Source: an uncultured Flavobacteriaceae bacterium (lineage in GTDB: Bacteria > Bacteroidota > Bacteroidia > Flavobacteriales > Flavobacteriaceae). Taken from it: a DNA stretch of 35,562 bases. Positions 1-7,970 of the stretch are shown one piece after another. Made by a program: the position numbers and the translations under genes. A model generated the notes under the pieces. That model made no database searches. It saw only the letters and a program-made list of their open reading frames with translations, and was not told the DNA's origin. Each line of letters opens with the position of its first letter. The first letter of the stretch is position 1. The stretch covers positions 1 to 35,562 of the forward strand of contig CAKZOR010000026.1 in assembly GCA_937136755.1 (NCBI GenBank), in the 5' to 3' direction.

Positions 1-22
1 AGCACAACATAACATTATAAAA

Positions 23-778
23 TTACTTTAAAAACAACACTATTGCTCCTAAGGAGGTAAGTACAAGTATCATCTTTCTAAAAAACGTATCTGAAATTTT
101 GTGCACAAAAAACACTCCTGTAAGCAAACCTAATACAGTACCTGGAAGCAGGATTAAAAATATTTTTAAACTCTCCGGGGTGACCGTCTTCCATACAAAA
201 ACATGAAAAGGGAGCTTGAATAAATTTATCAGGAAAAACAACCAGGCCGCAGTGCCAATAAAATGATTTTTAGGAAGGCGCATGGCTAGAAAATAAATAT
301 TGGAAAAAGCACCCGCTAGGTTGCCAATCATTGTGGTAATTCCCGCCATAACGCCCATAAAACTTCCAAAGCTCCAATGGGTAGGAATGGTTTTTACTTT
401 CTTTTTTTCCCACCATATAAGCATACTCAAGGTGAGTAATATAGTCACAGCCATGCCTATTTGAAAGGTTTTTTCAGGAAGGTCTTTGCCAATGATTACA
501 CCAATGAGCACCCCGAGCATCATCCAGGGGAGGAATGCTTTTAAATAGTTCCATTGGGTATGTCTGTGGTAATAGGTTATGGCAAAAATATCTCCAACAA
601 TGAGCAGCGGCATAAGCATTCCAGTAGAAGACTTGCCGCCAAAAGCCAAAGCCATTAGGGTCACTATTAATACAGCTATTCCCTTAACCCCTGCTTTGGA
701 TATCCCTAAAATAAAAGCTGCTAAAAAGGCAAAAACAAATGATTCTAGCGAAAGCAATCCATTTAAATATGCATCCAT
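23..778 (-). CDS. TauE/SafE-family sulfite exporter-like membrane protein
   Basis: Polytopic inner-membrane protein of the TauE/SafE (DUF81) family, whose characterised members export sulfite, sulfoacetate or related organosulfur anions; the substrate here is unknown. About eight hydrophobic helices are visible. The N-terminal stretch FILGISKAGVKG resembles the family's conserved first half-repeat (helix, then G-hydrophobic-G), and a second similar stretch (GSFMGVMAGITTMIGN) marks the internal duplication typical of the family. The track ORF begins 38 codons further upstream, but that extension is rich in basic residues and runs into the divergent promoter region; the ATG giving MDAYLNGLLS yields 251 residues, a normal family length. 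It is divergent from the symporter gene and has no obvious operon partner in the window. Family confident, substrate not assignable. Confidence 0.85.
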   Translation of the reverse strand: MDAYLNGLLSLESFVFAFLAAFILGISKAGVKGIAVLIVTLMALAFGGKSSTGMLMPLLIVGDIFAITYYHRHTQWNYLKAFLPWMMLGVLIGVIIGKDLPEKTFQIGMAVTILLTLSMLIWWEKKKVKTIPTHWSFGSFMGVMAGITTMIGNLAGAFSNIYFLAMRLPKNHFIGTAAWLFFLINLFKLPFHVFVWKTVTPESLKIFLILLPGTVLGLLTGVFFVHKISDTFFRKMILVLTSLGAIVLFLK

Positions 779-895
779 AAAACGAAGGTACAATTTGTTT
801 TTAAGTCGCTTAAAGCTCAAAATGTGTGCGGTATAACAAAAAATAATACCTTTATGTCTTACCATTACCAACCAAACCGTAAAACCAAACAAAAA

Positions 896-2704
896 ATGAA
901 TTTGTCTGTCTTAGATTACAGCATTATTGCTGGCTTTTTTTCAATCGTATTAATTATAGGAATTGTAGTATCTAAAAAATCTGGTCAAAGCAGCGCCGAG
1001 TATTTCCTTTCAGGAAGAAGTATGCCATGGTGGCTTTTAGGATTTTCTATGGTAGCGACCACATTTTCTACAGACACCCCTAATCTTGTCACAGATATTG
1101 TAAGAACCAACGGGGTTTCAGGAAACTGGGTGTGGTGGGCTTTTTTGCTTACGGGATTATTAACTGTTTTTGTTTATGCAAAACTATGGCGTCGTTCAAA
1201 TGTGGCCACAGACATGGAATTTTATGAGCTCAGATATGGCGGTAAACCGGCACACTTTCTAAGGTGGTTTAGGGCTTTTTATTTGGGGGTCTTGTTTAAT
1301 GTCATGGCCATGTCTGCAGTGACTTTAGCTGCGATTAAAATAGGCCAAGTCATGTTGGGTTTAGACCCTGTTTTTATAGTATTAGTGGCAGGAAGTATTA
1401 CGGTATTATTTAGTGCTGTTGGAGGTTTTAGAGGCGTGATTTACACAGATTTTGTCTTGTTTTTTGTCGCTATAGCAGGCGCTGTAGGTGCAGCTTATTA
1501 TTTGGTCAATATCCCAGAGGTAGGCGGTTTAGAAGCACTTTTAGCCCATGAAAATGTTTCTGATAAATTATCTATTCTGCCTGATTTCTCAGATACAGAA
1601 GCCTTAATAGGGATTCTAATTATCCCATTAGCTGTGCAATGGTGGTCTGCTTGGTATCCGGGTGCAGAACCTGGTGGAGGCGGATATATTGCGCAGAGAA
1701 TGCTAGCGGCCAAAAACGAAAACCACGCCATAGGAGCTACGTTTTTCTTCAATATCATGCATTATGCACTGCGTCCTTGGCCATGGATTTTAGTGGCCTT
1801 AGCTTCTATGGTGGTTTACCCAGATTTGTTGTCTATTCAAACAGCCTTCCCCAACGTAGCAGCAGACAAATTAGGAAATGACTTGGCGTACTCTGCCATG
1901 CTTACCAAATTACCCAGCGGCTTACTCGGTCTGGTTATGGCTTCTTTAGGAGCTGCTTATATGTCTACTATCTCCACCCATTTAAATTGGGGGTCTTCTT
2001 ATATTGTAAACGATGTATATAAATTAGAGATTCAGCCCAATGCAACTGAAAAACAACTGGTTATGGTGGGTAGAGTAGCCACTGTTTTATTGATGGTGGC
2101 AAGTGGTTTTTTAGCACTCACCCTCACAAATGCCCTTCAATTGTTTGACATTATCTTAATGTTTGGTGCCGGAACAGGGCTTATTTTTATTCTTAGATGG
2201 TTTTGGTGGCGTATTAATGCTTGGAGTGAAATCTCTGCTATGATTGTTTCTGGGGTACTCTCTATACTGTTTAATTTTGGCTCCATAGGAACCACTTTTT
2301 TTGGTGGAGATGGATTAGAAGGTATTTTCCCCTCATGGGCCAAGTTTCCCGTAGTGGTACTTCTAACTTCTATTGTTTGGATTGCGGTTACTTTCCTGAC
2401 ATCACCCGAGAAGGAAGAAACCCTAGACAGATTTTACAAGCAAACCCAACCTGGAGGTCCTGGATGGAAAACACAACAAGAAAAAGCCATTTCCGAAGGC
2501 CAATTAAAACCTCAGGAATGGTCGGTTCCCTCTGGTATTTTAGCGATGATTTTGGGTGCAATACTTGTGTATGGCTGTATGTTTGCAACAGGTAATTGGA
2601 TCTATGGTAATTACACTTTGGCTGCTGGCTTAACGCTGGCAGTGATTGTAGCAGGAGTTTTATTACTCAAAGTTTGGAAAACCTTAAAAAAATCTATTTT
2701 ATGA
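896..2704 (+). CDS. Sodium:solute symporter family protein
   Basis: Large polytopic membrane protein of the solute:sodium symporter (SSS) family, which couples uptake of sugars, amino acids or other small organics to sodium. The N-terminus shows the usual SSS opening: a first membrane helix, then AEYFLSGRSMPWWLLGFS and a polar stretch with ATTFSTDTP at the position where the sodium-binding region begins. About 13 or more membrane helices follow over 602 residues. The track's longer ORF adds 24 polar residues upstream; I start at the ATG giving MNLSVLDYS, which leads directly into helix 1, although an ATG at 854 is possible. The stop overlaps the start of the next gene (ATGA), so the two are translationally coupled. 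Pairing with a NagX-type acyltransferase hints at an amino-sugar or glycan-derived substrate, but no catabolic enzymes accompany them here. Confidence 0.88.
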   Translation: MNLSVLDYSIIAGFFSIVLIIGIVVSKKSGQSSAEYFLSGRSMPWWLLGFSMVATTFSTDTPNLVTDIVRTNGVSGNWVWWAFLLTGLLTVFVYAKLWRRSNVATDMEFYELRYGGKPAHFLRWFRAFYLGVLFNVMAMSAVTLAAIKIGQVMLGLDPVFIVLVAGSITVLFSAVGGFRGVIYTDFVLFFVAIAGAVGAAYYLVNIPEVGGLEALLAHENVSDKLSILPDFSDTEALIGILIIPLAVQWWSAWYPGAEPGGGGYIAQRMLAAKNENHAIGATFFFNIMHYALRPWPWILVALASMVVYPDLLSIQTAFPNVAADKLGNDLAYSAMLTKLPSGLLGLVMASLGAAYMSTISTHLNWGSSYIVNDVYKLEIQPNATEKQLVMVGRVATVLLMVASGFLALTLTNALQLFDIILMFGAGTGLIFILRWFWWRINAWSEISAMIVSGVLSILFNFGSIGTTFFGGDGLEGIFPSWAKFPVVVLLTSIVWIAVTFLTSPEKEETLDRFYKQTQPGGPGWKTQQEKAISEGQLKPQEWSVPSGILAMILGAILVYGCMFATGNWIYGNYTLAAGLTLAVIVAGVLLLKVWKTLKKSIL

Positions 2705-3792
2705 TTTTTAACAAAAGGGTACCTTCAGTAGATATTTTTAGGGGAGCCACCATATTACTCATGATTTTGGTCAATACTCCTGGCACTTGGTCTGCTGTTT
2801 ACGCTCCTTTTTTACACGCCTCTTGGCATGGATACACCCTGACAGATTTGGTTTTTCCTTTCTTTCTTTTTATTGTTGGCGTGTCTATCTCGCTCTCTTA
2901 TAAAGACAAGAAATTAAAGCCTCAGGTTTTTTTTAAATTGACCAAAAGGAGTTTAAAACTTATTGCATTGGGTCTTTTTCTAGGCGCATTCACTATTAGT
3001 TTTCCTTTTATAAAAGATTTTGATAGTATTCGTTTCCCCGGAGTCTTACAACGTATTGGACTGGTTTTTTTCTTTGCGAGTGTCCTATATCTCTGGGGGA
3101 GCAAAAGAAGCACTGTCTTGATTATTGGGATTATTTTATTGGTCTATTGGCTATGGATGGGTTATTTGCCTTTAGATGGGGTGGCCCCTACCTATGAAAG
3201 AGGGGCTAACAATTGGGCCAATTTCATAGACCTGAAATTATTGGGCCCTCATATGTGGCAACCAGACTATGACCCAGAGGGCATACTCAGCACTTTGCCT
3301 GCAATTGCAACGGCACTGTTGGGAACATTAGCGGGAGATATATTGCGGTCTAACACCTATCAAAAAGCCTCCCTTTTGTTCTTATCTGGGCTTGTTTTGC
3401 TCGGTTTAGGGCATTTGTTAGATTTGAGCTTTCCCATTAATAAAGCCCTTTGGAGCAGTTCGTTTGTGTTGGTTACCGCTGGCTGGGCCAATTTAGTATT
3501 AGGGACTTTATTTTACCTGAGAGAAGTGAAAAAATTTAGTTTCGGCGGAGTGTTTTCCAAAGTAGGTGCCAATGCGATTGCTATTTATGTTACCTCTAGT
3601 TTTATCACTAAATTGTTTTATTTAATTCCATTCAATGGAAGTAGTATTCACGGGGCTTTATTTGAAACAATTTACTTGCACCAGGGTGTAGATCCTGCCT
3701 TGTCTTCCTTGCTTTACGCCATAACGGTCTGCGCTTTTTATGTGCTCATGGCGTCCTTTATGTATCAAAAGAAAATTTTCATTAAAGTTTAA
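2701..3792 (+). CDS. NagX/HGSNAT-type membrane acyltransferase (COG4299, DUF5009/DUF1624)
   Basis: Multi-pass membrane protein of 363 residues related to heparan-alpha-glucosaminide N-acetyltransferase and bacterial NagX. The family signature is clear near the N-terminus: VPSVDIFRGATILLMILVN, then HASWHGYTLTDLVFPFFLF and a GVSIS helix; the histidine-containing loop is the expected acetyl-carrying or active region in HGSNAT. About ten membrane helices are visible. The start is the ATG that overlaps the symporter stop (ATGA); the track's earlier start lies inside the symporter gene. In other bacteria NagX-like genes occur in N-acetylglucosamine utilisation clusters, where their exact role is unsettled. 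Here the direct coupling to an SSS transporter suggests modification of, or a role linked to, the imported sugar; that is inference. Confidence 0.82.
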   Translation: MIFNKRVPSVDIFRGATILLMILVNTPGTWSAVYAPFLHASWHGYTLTDLVFPFFLFIVGVSISLSYKDKKLKPQVFFKLTKRSLKLIALGLFLGAFTISFPFIKDFDSIRFPGVLQRIGLVFFFASVLYLWGSKRSTVLIIGIILLVYWLWMGYLPLDGVAPTYERGANNWANFIDLKLLGPHMWQPDYDPEGILSTLPAIATALLGTLAGDILRSNTYQKASLLFLSGLVLLGLGHLLDLSFPINKALWSSSFVLVTAGWANLVLGTLFYLREVKKFSFGGVFSKVGANAIAIYVTSSFITKLFYLIPFNGSSIHGALFETIYLHQGVDPALSSLLYAITVCAFYVLMASFMYQKKIFIKV

Positions 3793-3842
3793 TTTTGTGA
3801 TTTTGTAAGAAATGCCTTATTTTCGATTAAAATACTATTCAA

Positions 3843-4079
3843 ATGAGCAGTTCATATAAGGAAATATTTACAGGAAACGCCATGGCCGTATTATTACTCA
3901 AAGGGGTTTTTGGAGATCACGGGATTCCTTTTGTGGAGAAAAACGAACAGGTTTCTGGTGTTTTAGCAGGTTTTGCTGGTGGAACAAGCTCTACTATAAA
4001 AATTGCTGTTCCACAAGAATTTGAAGAGGCTGCATTGAGACTTATTGCAGACTTTAGGGCCCAATTAGAAAGTGCTTAA
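3843..4079 (+). CDS. DUF2007-like small protein (putative signal-transducing family)
   Basis: A 78-residue soluble protein that looks like the small DUF2007 family (predicted signal-transducing or PII-like fold). Seen features: an N-terminal EIFTGNAMAVLLLKGVFGDHGIPF segment, consistent with the typical beta-alpha-beta arrangement in which one helix follows 'a..lk..Le..gI', and a C-terminal VPQEFEEAALRLIADF segment that matches the family's second strand and helix. It begins 50 nt after the acyltransferase gene on the same strand, so it may share the transcript. No terminator is visible after it. The specific function is unknown. Confidence 0.65.
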   Translation: MSSSYKEIFTGNAMAVLLLKGVFGDHGIPFVEKNEQVSGVLAGFAGGTSSTIKIAVPQEFEEAALRLIADFRAQLESA

Positions 4080-4126
4080 ACAATGATGGATTGTTAAAGC
4101 ACCCTCAAAAGTGTTTGTTAACGATT

Positions 4127-4717
4127 CTATTTGCCTACTTCTAACAAGCGCTTCACATATTTCCCAATGACGTCAAACTCCAAGTTTACAACGGTACCTA
4201 TTTCGTATTGTTGAAAACAAGTATGCGCATAGGTGTAGGGTATAATGGCCACAGAAAAGCTGTTTTTTTCAGAATTTACAACAGTCAGACTGGTACCATC
4301 TATGGTAATAGATCCTTTTTCTATAGTCACATTGCTTTTGTCTGGATCGTAGGTAAAGGTGAAAACCCAGCTCCCGTCTTCTTCTTTAAGTCCAGAACAA
4401 ACCCCTGTCTGATCTACGTGACCTTGGACTATATGCCCGTCTAATCTACTGCCTAATATCATGGCCCGCTCTAAATTAATGAGTTGGCCCACTTTAAAGT
4501 GATTTAAGGATGTTTTTTCTAATGTTTCCGCAATAGCAGTAACCGTGTATTGTTGGGATGTTTTTTCTACTACGGTTAAACATACCCCATTGTGCGCAAC
4601 ACTCTGATCTATTTTTAATTCATTTGCCAAAGGCGTTTCTATGCGGAGGTGTAAATTACTCCCTTCTGCATCTATTCCTACTACTTTTCCTAAAGTTTCA
4701 ATAATTCCAGTAAACAT
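4127..4717 (-). CDS. ribE: Riboflavin synthase, alpha chain
   Basis: Converts two molecules of 6,7-dimethyl-8-ribityllumazine to riboflavin, the last step of riboflavin synthesis. The 196-residue protein starts with the diagnostic MFTGII and contains the two lumazine-binding half-domains of the family: the first with VAHNGVCLTVV (about residues 40-50) and the second with ITIDGTSLTVV (about 137-147). The GHIVQGHVDQTG stretch between them is typical. Length matches the family. It is divergent from pdxA across a 58-bp spacer that holds a 12-bp palindrome (see separate entry). No other rib genes are in the window. Confidence 0.97.
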   Translation of the reverse strand: MFTGIIETLGKVVGIDAEGSNLHLRIETPLANELKIDQSVAHNGVCLTVVEKTSQQYTVTAIAETLEKTSLNHFKVGQLINLERAMILGSRLDGHIVQGHVDQTGVCSGLKEEDGSWVFTFTYDPDKSNVTIEKGSITIDGTSLTVVNSEKNSFSVAIIPYTYAHTCFQQYEIGTVVNLEFDVIGKYVKRLLEVGK

Positions 4718-4745
4718 GGTTCGTTTTTATTGTCTAATTTTACCC

Positions 4746-4757
4746 AGTAAATTTACT
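4746..4757. promoter_or_regulatory. 12-bp palindrome in the ribE-pdxA divergent promoter region
   Basis: AGTAAATTTACT is a perfect palindrome lying 28 nt from the ribE start codon and 18 nt from the pdxA start codon. Its core TAAATTTA matches seven of eight positions of the Bacteroidota -7 element TAnnTTTG on both strands, so it could serve as the -7 element for either or both genes, or as a protein-binding site. A TTG on the plus strand lies only 15 nt upstream, shorter than the usual spacing, so this is a tentative call. Confidence 0.35.
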
Positions 4758-4775
4758 TATAAAGCCACATATAGC

Positions 4776-5867
4776 ATGCAGGATAATGCAAAAATAAAAG
4801 TTGGAATTTCAATAGGGGATTTAAATGGAATAGGCTGTGAAGTGATTATAAAAACCTTCGAAGATCCAAGGACATTAGAATTGTGCACCCCTGTAGTATT
4901 TGCGTCGAGTAAAACCTTAGCCCAACACCAACAACAACTAGGCACACAGCTTGTGTATCAGGGTGTGGCTAGTGCCTCAGAGGCTATAGAAGGTAAATTT
5001 AATGTGGTCAATATTTGGAAAGAGGTTCCTGAAATACACTTTGGCAAAGAGACCAAGTTAGGGGGCGAATACGCTTTAAAATCCTTAGAAGCAGCGACAA
5101 AAGCACTCAAGGAAGGCAGCATTGACGTATTGGTTACCGCACCCATAAACAAGAGTAATATTCAAACTGAGACTTTCAGTTTTCCAGGACATACGGATTA
5201 TTTGGCTCAGGAACTCGGCGGGGAAAGCCTCATGTTTATGGTGTCAGATTCTCTTAGGATTGGATTATTAACAGACCATGTAGCTGTGAGTGAAGTGTCT
5301 AATCACATTACCCCTGAAAGTATTAAATCTAAAATAAAAACCATATTAAAGTCCTTAGAGCAAGATTTTGGTATTAGAAAACCCAAAGTAGCCTTGTTGG
5401 GTATAAACCCACACAACGGAGACCAAGGTGTCATTGGGAAAGAAGACCAAGACGTACTTATTCCGACCATAGCTGAAATTGCCCATGTAGGATCTTTGGT
5501 TTTTGGCCCCTACGCGGCCGATAGCTTTTTTGGTGCTAAAAATTACACCCAATTTGACGCCGTACTTGCCGCCTATCACGACCAAGGGCTTATTCCCTTC
5601 AAGACCCTTTCTTTTGGCAGTGGGGTGAACTTCACTGCAGGCTTATCAAAGGTGAGAACTTCACCAGACCATGGAACTGCTTATGATATAGCGGGGAAAG
5701 GTCTGGCAGATCACAGTTCATTTTCAGCCGCGGTGTATGCGGCCATAAAGATTTTTAAGCATAGGGTCATGTATAAAACCCTTACGGAAAATCCTTTGAA
5801 AAAAGCTAAAATTATAGAGAAGAGGCCTCCTAAGAAAAGCCACTATAAACCTCCAGCGCAAAAATAA
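4776..5867 (+). CDS. pdxA: 4-hydroxythreonine-4-phosphate dehydrogenase
   Basis: Oxidises 4-phosphohydroxy-L-threonine on the route to pyridoxal 5'-phosphate (DXP-dependent pathway). Family signatures are visible: VGISIGDLNGIG at the N-terminus, a PGHTDYLA motif carrying one metal-binding histidine, AAYHDQGLIPFK carrying a second, and SPDHGTAYDIAGKG carrying a third. The track ORF starts 45 codons earlier inside the antisense of ribE; I use the ATG giving MQDNAKIKVG, which leaves the normal N-terminus and 363 residues. The C-terminus has a lysine- and proline-rich tail of roughly 20 residues beyond the usual end. Next on the strand is the YceD/DUF177 gene, but that has its own promoter. Confidence 0.95.
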   Translation: MQDNAKIKVGISIGDLNGIGCEVIIKTFEDPRTLELCTPVVFASSKTLAQHQQQLGTQLVYQGVASASEAIEGKFNVVNIWKEVPEIHFGKETKLGGEYALKSLEAATKALKEGSIDVLVTAPINKSNIQTETFSFPGHTDYLAQELGGESLMFMVSDSLRIGLLTDHVAVSEVSNHITPESIKSKIKTILKSLEQDFGIRKPKVALLGINPHNGDQGVIGKEDQDVLIPTIAEIAHVGSLVFGPYAADSFFGAKNYTQFDAVLAAYHDQGLIPFKTLSFGSGVNFTAGLSKVRTSPDHGTAYDIAGKGLADHSSFSAAVYAAIKIFKHRVMYKTLTENPLKKAKIIEKRPPKKSHYKPPAQK

Positions 5868-5886
5868 TTTTTAATTTCCTTAATGC

Positions 5887-5916
5887 TTGGTTGTTAGTAT
5901 AATAATAGTATCTTTG
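5887..5916 (+). promoter_or_regulatory. Promoter of the YceD-rpmF unit (Bacteroidota type)
   Basis: TTG at 5887-5889, a 19-nt spacer, then TATCTTTG at 5909-5916, a full match to the TAnnTTTG -7 element of Bacteroidota sigma-ABfr promoters with ideal spacing. The predicted transcript starts a few bases downstream, about 40 nt before the YceD start codon. It is one of the clearest promoters in the window. Confidence 0.75.
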
Positions 5917-5963
5917 CACCCGCCTTTTGGCTTACTAGAGAGGTGCGTTTAATCTAATTTATA

Positions 5964-6503
5964 ATGAAAAATAGGGAGTACCATATTCCATTTTCAGGAC
6001 TTAAAGAAGGAAAGCACCAGTTCGAATTTGCCATAGACAACACGTTCTTTAACGCATATGATTTTAATGATTTTAATGCTGCTGAACTCAATGTTCATGT
6101 GACATTAAAGAAGTTAAGTACCATGATGGAATTGGCTTTTGAAGCCACTGGAAGTGTCCGTGTAAACTGTGATACAACCAATGAGCCTTTCGATCTTCCG
6201 CTGCAATCTTCACTAGATTTAGTCGTGAAGTTTGGGGAGGCTTTTGACAATGAAAACGAAGCGCTTTTAGTGCTTCCTCATGGAGAACACCAAGTAGATG
6301 TATCACAATATATTTACGAAATGATTGTTTTGGCATTACCCGCTAAAAAAGTACATCCAGGTGTGTTAGACGGAACACTAAAATCTGAAGCACTTGAAAC
6401 CCTTCAAAAATTAGGGGTTAAAGAGCTAAAGGAACAAAAAGAAGCAATAGAAGAGACGGACCCAAGATGGGACGCTCTAAAAAAGTTATTAACGGATAAA
6501 TAG
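5964..6503 (+). CDS. YceD/DUF177 family protein, bL32 gene partner
   Basis: A 179-residue member of the YceD (DUF177) family, almost always found directly upstream of rpmF; the family has been linked to 23S rRNA accumulation or 50S assembly. Seen: an N-terminal region with [15 protein letters not shown], the central [14 protein letters not shown] segment where the family normally carries two cysteines in a CxxC-type motif, and a C-terminal [10 protein letters not shown] typical of the family. Only one of the usual cysteines is retained, which parallels the cysteine-free bL32 encoded 8 nt downstream. The start is the ATG about 40 nt after the strong promoter. Confidence 0.88.
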   Translation: MKNREYHIPFSGLKEGKHQFEFAIDNTFFNAYDFNDFNAAELNVHVTLKKLSTMMELAFEATGSVRVNCDTTNEPFDLPLQSSLDLVVKFGEAFDNENEALLVLPHGEHQVDVSQYIYEMIVLALPAKKVHPGVLDGTLKSEALETLQKLGVKELKEQKEAIEETDPRWDALKKLLTDK

Positions 6504-6511
6504 GAATTGTT

Positions 6512-6709
6512 ATGGCACATCCAAAGAGAAAAATCTCCAAAACAAGGAGAGACAAAAGAAGAACACATTACAAAGCAGTAGCCCCTACTATTGCTAAAGA
6601 TCCAACAACAGGTGAAATGCACCTGTATCATAGAGCACACTGGCACGAAGGTAAATTATATTACAGAGGTCAAGTGCTTATAGACAACACTGAGGTAGCT
6701 ACTGCCTAA
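6512..6709 (+). CDS. rpmF: 50S ribosomal protein bL32 (zinc-free form)
   Basis: 65-residue ribosomal protein of the large subunit. The N-terminus [19 protein letters not shown] is the standard basic bL32 tail. In zinc-binding bL32 proteins the following segment has four cysteines (CxxC...CxxC); here it reads [21 protein letters not shown] with no cysteine at all, so this is a C-minus form that folds without zinc. That form is usual in Flavobacteriia as far as I know. It lies 8 nt after YceD and is followed by a strong terminator. Confidence 0.96.
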   Translation: MAHPKRKISKTRRDKRRTHYKAVAPTIAKDPTTGEMHLYHRAHWHEGKLYYRGQVLIDNTEVATA

Positions 6710-6731
6710 GTAAACGTTTTTAGGTTCATTT

Positions 6732-6763
6732 AACTCCCACTTTTTTAAGTGGGAGTTTTTTTA
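6732..6763 (+). terminator. Rho-independent terminator after rpmF
   Basis: AACTCCCACTT, a TTTT loop and AAGTGGGAGTT form a perfect 11-bp stem followed directly by a run of T residues. It ends the YceD-rpmF transcript 23 nt after the rpmF stop codon. Confidence 0.92.
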
Positions 6764-6774
6764 TGACATAAACT

Positions 6775-6903
6775 TTTGGTTTTATAACCAAAGCTTGTTT
6801 TTTAAAGTGCATTTGAGATGATAAAAAAAACCACTTAAAATCCTTTAAAGATTGTAAAAAACATTAAAAAGTGGTGTAAAATGATTAATTTTCACGAATT
6901 TTG
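6775..6903 (+). promoter_or_regulatory. rpmF-fabH intergenic region: inverted repeats and probable fabH promoter
   Basis: Between the rpmF terminator and fabH lie three further signals. TTTGGTT-TTAT-AACCAAA (6775-6792) is a 7-bp hairpin with a nearby T-rich stretch. ACCACTT (6830-6836) and AAGTGGT (6869-6875) are an inverted repeat 32 nt apart that encloses a second imperfect hairpin around CTTTAAAG. GTG at 6874-6876, 19 nt and GAATTTTG at 6896-6903 resemble a Bacteroidota promoter with one mismatch in each element, placed about 40 nt before the fabH start. The right half of the ACCACTT repeat overlaps the -33 region, so it could be an operator or leader structure controlling the fabH-accB-accC unit. 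No coding sequence is visible here. Confidence 0.4.
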
Positions 6904-6946
6904 AATCATTTTTCAGCACATTTTGCTTAAAAACAAACCAATTCGA

Positions 6947-7942
6947 ATGACAAAATTACATGCAGCCATTTCAGCTGTGGGATCTTACGTCCCAGAATTT
7001 GTGTTAACAAACGCGCTTTTAGAGACCATGGTGGAGACCAACGACGAGTGGATTACCTCTAGAACAGGCATTAAGGAGCGTAGAATTTTAAAAGACAAAG
7101 ACAAAGGGACTTCTTACTTAGCTATTCAGGCAGCTAAAGACCTTATTGAAAAGAAACAATTAGACCCTCATTCCATAGATTTAGTGCTTGTAGCTACAGC
7201 TACTCCAGACCTTTTAGTAGCTTCTACTGCCGCCTATGTGGCTTCAGAAATAGGCGCGATTAATGCTTTTTCTTATGATTTACAGGCCGCTTGTTCAAGT
7301 TTTTTGTATGGAATGTCTACTGCCGCAGCGTATATTGAGGCAGGGAGGTATAAGAAAGTACTTTTGATTGGCGCAGATAAAATGTCTTCTATTATTGACT
7401 ATTCGGACAGGGCTACTTGTATTATTTTTGGAGATGGTGCAGGAGCGGCTCTTTTTGAGCCCAACAATGAAGGCTATGGTTTACAAGATGAATACCTAAG
7501 GTCTGACGGAATAGGAAGAAATTTTCTTAAAATGGAAGCAGGAGGCTCGTTGTTACCCGCCTCAATAGAAACGGTTCAAAACAAGCAACACCACGTTTAC
7601 CAAGACGGTAAAACAGTATTTAAATTTGCCGTGTCTAATATGGCAGACGCTGCCGCTAAAATAATGGAGCGCAACGCACTCACAAAAGATCAAGTAGATT
7701 GGTTGGTGCCTCATCAGGCCAACAATAGAATTATTGACGCTACAGCCAAAAGAATGGAAGTAGATACTTCCAAGGTAATGAACAATATTGCTAAATACGG
7801 GAATACTACTTCTGCTACTTTACCCCTATTATTGGCAGATTACGAAAATCAATTAAAAAAAGGAGATAAACTGGTCTTTGCCGCTTTCGGTGGAGGCTTT
7901 ACGTGGGGTTCTATATATTTGACATGGGCCTACGATAACTAA
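6947..7942 (+). CDS. fabH: Beta-ketoacyl-ACP synthase III
   Basis: Condenses acetyl-CoA (or a branched acyl-CoA) with malonyl-ACP to start fatty acid synthesis. The 331-residue protein has the catalytic triad C116 in LQAACSSFLYG, H256 in WLVPHQANNRI and N286 in KYGNTTSATLP, plus the N-terminal NDEWITSRTGIKERR motif. The track starts at a TTG eight codons upstream; the ATG giving MTKLHAAISAVGSYVPE fits the family N-terminus. accB follows after 28 nt and accC after that, a common arrangement in Bacteroidota. Flavobacteria are rich in iso-branched fatty acids, so a preference for branched primers is plausible but not visible in the sequence. Confidence 0.96.
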   Translation: MTKLHAAISAVGSYVPEFVLTNALLETMVETNDEWITSRTGIKERRILKDKDKGTSYLAIQAAKDLIEKKQLDPHSIDLVLVATATPDLLVASTAAYVASEIGAINAFSYDLQAACSSFLYGMSTAAAYIEAGRYKKVLLIGADKMSSIIDYSDRATCIIFGDGAGAALFEPNNEGYGLQDEYLRSDGIGRNFLKMEAGGSLLPASIETVQNKQHHVYQDGKTVFKFAVSNMADAAAKIMERNALTKDQVDWLVPHQANNRIIDATAKRMEVDTSKVMNNIAKYGNTTSATLPLLLADYENQLKKGDKLVFAAFGGGFTWGSIYLTWAYDN

Positions 7943-7970
7943 TACTTTAACGCAACTAAACCTTATTAAA

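Noticed and set aside
579-836. 85-residue plus-strand ORF opposite the TauE/SafE gene
   Set aside because: It is the antisense shadow of a convincing membrane protein gene and has no features of its own.
779-895. Promoters in the TauE/SafE-symporter divergent region
   Set aside because: Candidates such as TACAATTTG and TACCTTTA have wrong internal spacing or a mismatch and no TTG at the right distance.
4080-4126. AACAAT/ATTGTT inverted repeat after the DUF2007-like gene as a terminator
   Set aside because: Only a 6-bp AT-rich stem without a T-run; too weak to call.
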